The notes under the pieces are model-generated. The model searched no databases, was not told the origin of the DNA, and saw nothing but the letters and a program-made list of their open reading frames with translations. Of a DNA stretch of 51,583 bases, positions 15,745-23,342 are shown piece after piece; the first letter of the stretch is position 1; each line of letters begins with the position of its first letter. This DNA is from Sedimentisphaerales bacterium (GTDB lineage Bacteria; Planctomycetota; Phycisphaerae; Sedimentisphaerales; Anaerobacaceae). The DNA lies in assembly GCA_016927855.1 (NCBI GenBank), contig JAFGLV010000053.1, positions 1 to 51,583 of the forward strand. The letters run 5' to 3'. Position numbers and translations under genes: made by a program.

Positions 15745-17466
15745 TCACTTCTTCAGCAGCTTCTTTAGTTCGGTAACAGAACGCGTGTTGATCACATCAT
15801 CAGCTCGCAACCAGCCCCGCCGGGCCTGGCCCACGCCGAACCGCATGTAGTTCAAATCGTCGATCCGGTGCGTGTCCGTGGAGATGGCGACTTTCACGCC
15901 CATGCCAACCGCCATCTTGCAGTAGATGTCGTTCAGGTCCAGGCGGTCCGGATGGGCGTTGACCTCCAGGAAAAGCCCTTTGTCCTTGGCAGCCCTCATG
16001 ACCTTCCCCAGGTCCACTTCATACGGCTCGCGCTCGTTGATCAACCGGCCGGTCGGATGGCCCAGAACCGTAAAATGCCGATTGTCCATCGCTTTCAGAA
16101 TCCGGTCCGTTTGCCTGCCGCGCGACAGGCCGAACTTCGAGTGGACCGAGCAGATCGTCAGGTCGAGCGTTCCGAGGACATCATCGGGCAGGTCCAGCGA
16201 CCCATCCTCCAAGATGTCCACCTCGATGGCTCTCAAGACGGTGAAGCCTTTCAGGTGGTTGTTGAGCCTATCGATCTCTTCGATCTGCTCGCGCACGGCT
16301 TCGGGCTTGAGACCGCCAGCGACGGTGACATGCTGGGAGTGGTCGGAGATCGCGATGTAATCGTAACTGCGCTTTCTGGCGGCTTCGACCAGTTCGCTGA
16401 TGGTGTGGTGCCCGTCGGTGCGTTTCGTGTGCACGTGCAGGTCGCCACGTATGTCTTTCTCTTCGATGAGCTTGGGCAACTTGCCTTTGCGCGCGGCTTC
16501 GACTTCACCGCGATCTTCTCGCAATTCGGGTTCGACGAACGGCAGCCCGACCTGCTTGTAGACCTCCTGTTCGGTTCGTCCTGCGACGCGCTCGTCTTCC
16601 TCGAAGATGCCGTACTCGCTGAGCTTGAGCTTCTTCTTCACCGCGATCTTACGGACCGCGATATTGTGTTGTTTCGAGCCGGTGGAATACATCAGGGCGC
16701 TGCCATAGCTGACCTGCGGGACGACGCGCAGATCCACCTGAAGACCGCTGCGCAGCAGGACCGTCGATTTCGTCCGGCCGTGCGAGACGACCTTCTGGAC
16801 TTCGTCGTAGTTCACGAACCGGTCCATGACCTTGGAGCCCTTCTTGCACGTGACGAGAATATCCAGATCGCGCACGGTTTCCTTGCGGCGACGGTAGCTG
16901 CCGGCGATGACGATCTCCTTGATACCCTTGGCTTGCTTGAGATAATCCACCAGCGGCTCGGCGTACTGCTCCGCTACCGCCAGCTTCGTGCGCTGCTGTT
17001 TCTCCTGGCGCAGTCTCTCGATCTCCTCCAGAATGCTCTCCTGCGTCTTGGCGCCGAATCCTTCCAGCTCGGCAATGCGCCCGTCCTTGGCTGCCTGCGC
17101 CAGTTCATCCAGCGTGGTGACGTTCAGCTCCTTGTGCAACGTGGCGACGCGCTTCGCGCCCAATCCAGAGACGTGCATGAGGTCGCTCAGTTCCGCCGGT
17201 GTCTCACCCTTGAGGTCCTCCAACAGCTTCACTGTGCCGGTCTCCACAACCTTGTTAATCTTGCCGGCCAGGTCCTTGCCGATGCCGGAGAGCTCGGAAA
17301 GGTCTTTGCCTTGCGCGATCATGTCGGCGGCGCTCTGCGACAGACCGTCCACGGTTCGCGCCGCGTTGCGATAGGCGCGGATGCGAAACTGGTTCTCCCC
17401 CTTGATCTCCAACAGATCAGCAACCTGGTTGAAGACCGCGGCAATGTCGTTGTTGTGAACGGGCAT
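15745..17466 (-). CDS. polX: PolX family DNA polymerase with PHP domain (573 aa)
   Basis: Bacterial family X DNA polymerase used in base-excision and gap repair. The order is typical: an N-terminal 8-kDa-like domain with two helix-hairpin-helix motifs (ELSGIGKDLAGKI and HVSGLGAKRV), a nucleotidyltransferase core with GSYRRRKETVRDLDIL carrying the catalytic Asp pair, and VDLRVV with the third Asp. A C-terminal PHP domain from about residue 335 (GDLHVHTKRTDG, ISDHSQH, HPTGRL and STDTH) normally supplies a metal-dependent 3'-5' exonuclease. Length fits the family (about 570). ATG 17466 follows AAGGTG. Transcribed with the PRC-barrel gene. Confidence 0.92.
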   Translation of the reverse strand: MPVHNNDIAAVFNQVADLLEIKGENQFRIRAYRNAARTVDGLSQSAADMIAQGKDLSELSGIGKDLAGKINKVVETGTVKLLEDLKGETPAELSDLMHVSGLGAKRVATLHKELNVTTLDELAQAAKDGRIAELEGFGAKTQESILEEIERLRQEKQQRTKLAVAEQYAEPLVDYLKQAKGIKEIVIAGSYRRRKETVRDLDILVTCKKGSKVMDRFVNYDEVQKVVSHGRTKSTVLLRSGLQVDLRVVPQVSYGSALMYSTGSKQHNIAVRKIAVKKKLKLSEYGIFEEDERVAGRTEQEVYKQVGLPFVEPELREDRGEVEAARKGKLPKLIEEKDIRGDLHVHTKRTDGHHTISELVEAARKRSYDYIAISDHSQHVTVAGGLKPEAVREQIEEIDRLNNHLKGFTVLRAIEVDILEDGSLDLPDDVLGTLDLTICSVHSKFGLSRGRQTDRILKAMDNRHFTVLGHPTGRLINEREPYEVDLGKVMRAAKDKGLFLEVNAHPDRLDLNDIYCKMAVGMGVKVAISTDTHRIDDLNYMRFGVGQARRGWLRADDVINTRSVTELKKLLKK

Positions 17467-17497
17467 ACCACACCTTGGCCGGCGCGCGCCGTGACAT

Positions 17498-18232
17498 TCA
17501 GACCCAGTACTTGGGTCGGCCGTAGTAGTCGTACAACTGGATTTCGTACTCGCGGTTCACCGGAGCGGACGGATTGTAGGTCGGGCAGTTCTTCACCGTC
17601 TCTTTGGCGGCGTCGACGACGACCTCCTGCCTGTCCCAGCTTACCTGCCGAACCCACTGCGGCGAGACAAGTACGCTGCGGCCGGGCAGCCAGTTTCTCG
17701 TGTCCACTACGAGGTAGCGGATTACCCAGTCCTCGTCGCCGGCAATGAAGTCTTCCACGTGTCCGATCTGGCCGTCGGCGGCATGGATGTAGTAGCCCTT
17801 GACTTCGCGCGTGCTGCGAAGGCTCGGGTCCCCTTTGGCGGCTTCCTTCGCTTCTTCCGGATCGACCGGCGGCGACACAGGGGTTCCGCCCAGCGGGACA
17901 CCGTAACCCGCCCAGTAGGGCGCCCAGCTGTAATACTGGTGCAGTTCGATTTCACGTTGTCGTGAAACCGGTTTGTCGGTGTCGATGCCAGGCGCTTTCT
18001 TCACCTGCTCCTTGGTCAGTGAGACCGGGAAGACGCGTCCCTCCCAGTTTGGCTGGCCTAGAGCACTCACGGCGATCAGCACTTTGCGTCCAGGCAACCA
18101 CCTGCCGGTGTCGGCTACTAGGTAGCGAATGACCCACGTCTTGCTGTCGAAGAGAAAGGAATGCACCTTGCCGATCTCCTCGTCGGTGGCACCGATGGAA
18201 AAATCGCTAAGGCCTTTCAAGCTGCGAAGCAT
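17498..18232 (-). CDS. tandem PRC-barrel protein (244 aa)
   Basis: Two PRC-barrel repeats. The first (residues 1-90) contains GKVHSFLFD and IRYLVADTGRWLPGRKVLI; the second (about 150-235) contains GHVEDFIAGDEDW and IRYLVVDTRNWLPGRSVLV. PRC barrels bind proteins or RNA in photosynthetic reaction centres and RimM. Standalone tandem copies are common in stress clusters with unknown role. ATG 18232 follows GAAAGGAG; a longer frame from 18358 lacks support. There is no signal peptide. Confidence 0.85.
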   Translation of the reverse strand: MLRSLKGLSDFSIGATDEEIGKVHSFLFDSKTWVIRYLVADTGRWLPGRKVLIAVSALGQPNWEGRVFPVSLTKEQVKKAPGIDTDKPVSRQREIELHQYYSWAPYWAGYGVPLGGTPVSPPVDPEEAKEAAKGDPSLRSTREVKGYYIHAADGQIGHVEDFIAGDEDWVIRYLVVDTRNWLPGRSVLVSPQWVRQVSWDRQEVVVDAAKETVKNCPTYNPSAPVNREYEIQLYDYYGRPKYWV

Positions 18233-18462
18233 GTCTGCTCTCCTTTCCGTCAATAGCGTCGAATCCCATGGCGGCGCCTCGTTGCGCATCCGAGAGCAAC
18301 AAGGCCCAGTTGCACTACGGTGACTCTCCAGCAGCGCATCGCGAACCTCCCCTCTCAAATCCTACGCCTTGCCAACGTTGCCGGACTTGGGGTTTTTCCT
18401 GTTTCGGGCTTCGTATTTGCTGAAAGATAGGCCTCGGTGCGTCGAGACAACCACCCGTCCCG

Positions 18463-19695
18463 TCAACCCATGCGCTCGGGATGCAGGCAGTAGACCGTCT
18501 CAAACGAAGTCATCAGATCAAGATATTGCTCCAGCAGGCGGCTCAGCAGGAATCTTTCTTTCACGGATTCGCGCGCCTTGGCGCCCATCCGTCGGCGCAA
18601 TTCTTCGTCTGTGACGAGTTGAACGATTCTCTGGGCCGCCTCTTCCACGGACGAGACCAGAAAACCGTTGACGCCGTCGGCGATCTGGTGGCGAATGCCT
18701 CCGACGTTTCCACCAATGACCGGCGTGCCTTTCCACATCGCTTCAGCCACAGTCAGGCCGAACCCCTCGCGCAGCGACTTTTGCAGGACCACGGCGGCGC
18801 GCCGCTGCAAAGCGTTGACCAGGGCCGTGTCCTCTCGGCTGAGAATGATGATTCGTTCGCTGCGGCAACCCAGCAAGGATTCATAGACTTCGGTGCCTTC
18901 CGGATCGTCGGTGGCGACATTGCCCAACAGCACCAGAGTGGCGTCCACTTCCTCTTGAGCCTGCTTGAACGCCTCGATCACGCCTTGCGGGTCCTTCCAA
19001 CGGTCGAACCGGGAGACCTGAACCACCAGCGGCAGGTCGGTCGGAATGTCGTAGTGGGCGAGGCGCTCGTCGACTTCCCGGTCACTGAAATCCCTGTTCT
19101 TGATCGTAAACGGGTCGATGGCAGGCATGAAGAACAACTGCGGTGTCCTGAGGTCCTGCTTGTAGTCTTCGATGCTCAGGATCACTGCGTCGTAACGTTC
19201 CACATAATCCGAGAAGTAGCGCCACAGGCTCGCCTCCGGTCGCGACAAGTCGACGTGACAACGCCACACCCACGGTCCTCTCTTCTGGTAGTGTCGCACC
19301 ATCGGCAGAGGCTGTGGGTCATGAACGATCACCATGTCGTGGTCCAGATGGGTGCGCACCACGTTTTCGTAGACGATGTCTTCGTACAGTTGCTTCTTGC
19401 GCTCAGATAGATTGATCGTGCCGCCCTGCAAGGCGTTGTGCATCTTCTTCGTGATACTGAAGAAGTCGGGAGAACCCTGAATGACGCGCCAGCCCGCCTT
19501 AATTCCCACACTGTTCATCAGCAGGGTCACCGAAGAAAGCAGGGACGCTACGCCTCCACCATAGTAGGTTGAATTGATGTGAGCCACGTGAAAGTCTCGC
19601 AACTTCTCGGCTTTCCGGTAGATCCTTTCCGTAGCCTCGGCGCCGATAAGGGGCTCGTAGTCTCTCAGTTGGGTGAGTCTGTCATTCGGTTCCAT
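18463..19695 (-). CDS. GT4 glycosyltransferase, TreT-like trehalose synthase (410 aa)
   Basis: Retaining GT-B glycosyltransferase. It closely resembles TreT, which makes trehalose from an NDP-glucose and glucose. Segments include HINSTYYGGGVASLL near the N terminus, HDPQPLP, WRCHVDLSRP, QVSRFDRWKDP and the nucleotide-sugar-binding EGFGLTVAEAMWKGTPVI. Usual length for TreT is about 410. ATG 19695 follows GGAGG. It lies next to a carbohydrate-active six-hairpin enzyme, so trehalose or glycogen metabolism under stress is likely. Substrate assignment to trehalose is by resemblance only. Confidence 0.8.
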   Translation of the reverse strand: MEPNDRLTQLRDYEPLIGAEATERIYRKAEKLRDFHVAHINSTYYGGGVASLLSSVTLLMNSVGIKAGWRVIQGSPDFFSITKKMHNALQGGTINLSERKKQLYEDIVYENVVRTHLDHDMVIVHDPQPLPMVRHYQKRGPWVWRCHVDLSRPEASLWRYFSDYVERYDAVILSIEDYKQDLRTPQLFFMPAIDPFTIKNRDFSDREVDERLAHYDIPTDLPLVVQVSRFDRWKDPQGVIEAFKQAQEEVDATLVLLGNVATDDPEGTEVYESLLGCRSERIIILSREDTALVNALQRRAAVVLQKSLREGFGLTVAEAMWKGTPVIGGNVGGIRHQIADGVNGFLVSSVEEAAQRIVQLVTDEELRRRMGAKARESVKERFLLSRLLEQYLDLMTSFETVYCLHPERMG

Positions 19696-20154
19696 TGATC
19701 CTCCCAAAGCGTTATTGAGGCAAAGCATGCTCCCCGCCGGATTTCACCCCCAGCCATCTGGTGCCAGTATACCCCCTGTCTGTGCAGGAAAGTTCAGGTG
19801 GGAAATTCCTGTATTGAGGGTGGGAAATGCCTCGCCTGCCCGGCCCGCTCGCATACCGGCCCCGCCAGATTTCACGTGCCCAGTCCAAGGACAGATATCG
19901 CCGCGCCACTTTTGAGTTCGATCATTCTGTCTAATGTGCGTTCCATGAGTCACCGGGAAATCTCCTCTTCGGGAGTCTATTCACGTGTCGCTTTGGCGCC
20001 TCCGACGACAATTCTGTATAAAACAACTCCAGTCCTTGGGGAATACCTCGAATGCACCGGAAGCGCCGCAGGGCAATTGCTGGTTCTGGCGTTCCGATCT
20101 CCTGACCAAGCATGGCGAGGGATGCGCTACAGATACCCTGCGGCCACGCAAGGT
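19696..20154 (-). other. intergenic region between glycosidase and glycosyltransferase genes
   Basis: About 460 bases without a convincing gene; frames present are out-of-frame sequence. A TATACT -10-like element lies at 19766-19771 on the minus strand, about 70 bases before the glycosyltransferase start, but no good -35 was found. Confidence 0.4.
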
Positions 20155-22437
20155 CTACGCCGGGGACGCCCGCAGAGGAATCCGCACCGAGTCCTGCACG
20201 CCGGAAGGGACGATGACCGGCTCGGTGTCGAGCAGGCGGACCTCTATCTCCGGCGCATGCTCGTGCCAATCCCCCTCCCAGTGGACCGTGGCGGCCTGCG
20301 CCGAGCTGTCGATAGAGACGCGCACTCGACCCCAGGACGTCGGGGCCGGGCCGATGGAAATGGGCTCGCGCGCCTGCAACCATTCGGGCAGAACGCCGGC
20401 GCCCAGGACGAGACGTCGGCTGCTCGATTCCTCATAAAGCAGGCAGTTTCTCAGCATCATGATCCACTCAGCGGCCGCCCAGGCGTGCTGTCCGTCGCCC
20501 ATGCAGCCAGCTTTCGTTTGCGGATGGATCGCTTCGGGCCACTGGCCCGTCGGCGACGCCAGGTCTCTCATCGCGACCATCAAGTCCGCGAAGCGCCGAT
20601 CGCCAGCGCGAAGCATCACCTGCGCCATGTGCAGCGTGAGATACACGTTGATGCCGGAATGAATCATGTCCTGGAAGAAGCCGTCATCCACCATGCAGTT
20701 GTCCATGAGGTAGTCGATGGTATCGAGCAGACTCAGGTCACGAGGTGCCAGAAGCTGGAGGGGATAACCTGCTACGACGCAGCCGACCGCGCCCGAATCG
20801 AGACGCCGGTAGCAGGAGGCCGGCATGGCAAGCCGGCCCAGCTTGTCACGCACCGCCGCGAGGCTGCGCTGGATCGTCTGCTGCAGGTCGGTAGCCTCCC
20901 TGCCGCATGAGTCCGCGTCCTTCGCGGCGTCGAGGGACCTGAGCAAAGCGGCCGCCGCGCGTAGGCCCGCCACTGCCCAGAAATCGTCCCAGTAGTAATA
21001 GTCGTTGGGTCCGAAGTGCTCGGCGCTGAAACCGGCCGGCAACAGCCCAGCGTGCGGCGTTCGACTCCGGGCTGAGACGCGTTTGCGTACGATCCAGCGC
21101 CAAGCCCTGCGGATGGGCCCGAGCCAACTCCGTTTGGGACTACGACGCGTCAACTCGCAGAACCGCTGCACAAGCCAAAGCACCTGCCCATTCGAGTCCC
21201 ATTCGCCTTCCTGCGAGCGGAAGTATCCGGTGGCCGTTTGGCGCGGAAAGAACCTCTCGATGACACGCGCGGCGCGGCGCGTCAATCCGACGCCGAGCAT
21301 CGCATGACCGATCAGCACAGCGTCGCGAAACCAGAATCGCTTGTACGTGTAGGGACCTGGGTAGACGTCGTGCGGCGAATGCAGAATGAGCGTCCTGACG
21401 GCCGCGTCGTACAGGAACTGCATGCGCTCGTCCGGAATGTGGAGCACGCAGGCCGGCGCGAGACTGTCGGACCACGTGGGGAACATTCGCACGCCGTGGC
21501 GGCTCCTGTGACTCGTCTTGCCACTCAACGGCACGCGCACCGTAACCTGGCGGCTGGCACCCTCGGGAATCTCGAAAGCTGCCGCCCCGGTGGCCATGCC
21601 GATGTCACATCGAACGGCGTCGGCCCCCTCGGGCTCGAACCCCTGGGCGCAGCGGGACTGTATGACATCTCCATGGACGTAGTCGGACACCGCGTGAGCG
21701 TCAACAGGCTCGCCGAACTCCACGCGGTGGGTGTCATTGATGATCCATGCGTCGCGGCCCGGCGTCAGGGCAACGGTGTGAATGAAGCTGATGCCTTCCG
21801 GATTGCAGGGTCGAGCGGAGACCACGAGCCAAGCCCGCGCACCGGCACTCGCGCGCCATGTCAACATGCAGACAGGCCCCTCGTCGCACAACACTTCGGC
21901 GCGCGCGTGCAAACCAAGGTCAGCGTGTCGGGAGAATGTCTCGACCGCTGCTGTCTGTGCGACGTCAAGACGTTGTTGAACACTCTCCAGCCGGGATGGG
22001 ACCAGCAGGCGCCCATCTGCGGTCATCACCCACGCATCGAGCGACCAGCCGTCCCAGAATGGCGTCACCAGACCGTTCGGATCCACGATCGGCAGTCCGT
22101 CGAAGTCCGGCACGCCGATAGCCGTCCAATTCCGCACCGTCAAGTTCACGTGCGTCAGTGAGAAGGCGCGCGGGACGAATGACGGTGACCGAGGATCGAA
22201 TTGCTGCTGAATCCACGTCGGCCAGACCCAATCGAGGTTCTGCTGGATCACCCGGCTGTTGATGAAGCCGCGCGCGTGAAACACGAGGCCGGCGCGCACG
22301 AGCTCCATCGGCGCCGCCACCTCCGAGGGCTGCGCGAAACGCTCCATGTAAGAAAGCAACGCGATAGGATCGATGAAGCCATGCGCACGCGCCACGCGAC
22401 GCGCCAAGTATTTCCAGGGCAGCCATTTCAGCCACAT
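20155..22437 (-). CDS. six-hairpin (alpha/alpha)6 glycosidase, amylo-1,6-glucosidase/GH15-like (760 aa)
   Basis: Large soluble carbohydrate-active protein. The N-terminal half (to about residue 330) is beta-rich, with WTAIGVPDFDGL and GWSLDAWVMTADGRLLVPS, as in the N-terminal domain of glycogen-debranching enzymes. The C-terminal half has the repeating helices of a six-hairpin barrel: YKRFWFRDAVLIGHAML with a likely catalytic Asp, EGEWDSNGQVLW, YYYWDDFWAVAGL, and GDGQHAWAAAEW near the end. The exact glycoside hydrolase family (GH15, GH63 or GH133) cannot be decided by eye. ATG 22437 follows GGAGGAG. No signal peptide, so action on intracellular glucan or trehalose is likely. Adjacent to the TreT-like gene. 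Confidence 0.75.
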   Translation of the reverse strand: MWLKWLPWKYLARRVARAHGFIDPIALLSYMERFAQPSEVAAPMELVRAGLVFHARGFINSRVIQQNLDWVWPTWIQQQFDPRSPSFVPRAFSLTHVNLTVRNWTAIGVPDFDGLPIVDPNGLVTPFWDGWSLDAWVMTADGRLLVPSRLESVQQRLDVAQTAAVETFSRHADLGLHARAEVLCDEGPVCMLTWRASAGARAWLVVSARPCNPEGISFIHTVALTPGRDAWIINDTHRVEFGEPVDAHAVSDYVHGDVIQSRCAQGFEPEGADAVRCDIGMATGAAAFEIPEGASRQVTVRVPLSGKTSHRSRHGVRMFPTWSDSLAPACVLHIPDERMQFLYDAAVRTLILHSPHDVYPGPYTYKRFWFRDAVLIGHAMLGVGLTRRAARVIERFFPRQTATGYFRSQEGEWDSNGQVLWLVQRFCELTRRSPKRSWLGPIRRAWRWIVRKRVSARSRTPHAGLLPAGFSAEHFGPNDYYYWDDFWAVAGLRAAAALLRSLDAAKDADSCGREATDLQQTIQRSLAAVRDKLGRLAMPASCYRRLDSGAVGCVVAGYPLQLLAPRDLSLLDTIDYLMDNCMVDDGFFQDMIHSGINVYLTLHMAQVMLRAGDRRFADLMVAMRDLASPTGQWPEAIHPQTKAGCMGDGQHAWAAAEWIMMLRNCLLYEESSSRRLVLGAGVLPEWLQAREPISIGPAPTSWGRVRVSIDSSAQAATVHWEGDWHEHAPEIEVRLLDTEPVIVPSGVQDSVRIPLRASPA

Positions 22438-22459
22438 CGTCTCCTCCGAGGCTACTCGT

Positions 22460-22669
22460 CTAACTCTTGCCGCGCAGCACGAACGTGACTTTCATATCGA
22501 CGCGGAACTCGACGATCTTGCCGTTCTCGACGCGCACCTGCTGCTCTTTGATCCAGGCACCGCGAATGTCGTTGACGGTCTCGCTCGCTCTGGCAATTCC
22601 CTGGCGCACCGCATCCTCGAAACCCTCGGACGAGGCAGCGCTGATCTCGATCACTTTGGCTACGGACAT
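22460..22669 (-). CDS. dodecin (69 aa)
   Basis: Small flavin-binding dodecamer-forming protein. Full-length family match by eye: KVIEISAASSEGFEDAVRQG, ETVNDIRGAWIKEQQ with the conserved Trp that stacks on the flavin, and a final strand with VTFVLRG. Dodecins store or buffer free flavins. ATG 22669 follows AAGGAG. Located 22 bases upstream of the glycosidase gene on the same strand. Confidence 0.93.
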   Translation of the reverse strand: MSVAKVIEISAASSEGFEDAVRQGIARASETVNDIRGAWIKEQQVRVENGKIVEFRVDMKVTFVLRGKS

Positions 22670-22937
22670 AATCGGAACTCCTTATCCATACAGTTCCACC
22701 GACTGAGCGAAGAGTATACGCACAGCGCCTGTGAGCGTCTCTCGACGTTGGCCATGCCGGTTGCGCTTGTGTGTCTATGTGAGTCTATGATCCCCAGGAT
22801 ATCAGGGGAGTAAGGACATCCCCCGTTTCCCGCGAGCAAAACCCTCGTGTCGTTTCTCTCACGGCATGGTTATGCTGGTGTGTGTGGATATGCCTGCGCA
22901 CGCAGCCGACCAGCAAGTGCCAACCATCGGAAAGGAC

Positions 22938-23315
22938 ATGAATGACCAGCGATCCAGGCCGTGGCAAATCAGGACAGATGAACGATACGCGCAAGAGAGC
23001 GGAGCGCCGCGTTCAGTTCGAGACGGTACCGCTGCACCGCATCTGGCAGGTGCCTCGATGTTGGAAACGGAGCGCCGCGAATTGATCGGCAGGCCGTTTG
23101 CGCCTTTCGTGAGCGTACCGGACGCCGACGTCTTTCAGGACCACCAGCGGCGCGTTTTCGAGACGCACGACGTCCACACCTGCGAGGTTCATCTCCGAGG
23201 CGCCAAGGCACGTGCGAAACGCGTTCGTCTGTGCAGCCGTTTGGTCACAACCGCGTCAGCGGAAAGGGAAGCCACCTGTTGCTGCACTACGGTGATTGAC
23301 GTCGATGCGCCGTAA
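22938..23315 (+). CDS. isolated PAS-domain fragment, possible gene remnant (125 aa)
   Basis: Residues from about 45 to the stop match the second half of a PAS sensor domain: ASMLETERRELIGRPF, RRVFETHDVHTCEVHL, VRLCSRL and a final VIDVDAP where PAS domains read IIDITE. The first third of the domain is not recognisable and no kinase, cyclase or output domain follows. The start ATG 22938 is a guess; a longer frame goes back to 22866. It is likely the remnant of a PAS histidine kinase, although a short PAS-only protein cannot be ruled out. Confidence 0.5.
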   Translation: MNDQRSRPWQIRTDERYAQESGAPRSVRDGTAAPHLAGASMLETERRELIGRPFAPFVSVPDADVFQDHQRRVFETHDVHTCEVHLRGAKARAKRVRLCSRLVTTASAEREATCCCTTVIDVDAP

Positions 23316-23342
23316 ATTCATCGCGCAGCAGATCCATCCTGG

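Noticed and set aside
15868..17748. Plus-strand frame of 626 codons opposite polX
   Set aside because: It is antisense to the well-supported polymerase and has the low-complexity content of a shadow frame in GC-rich DNA.
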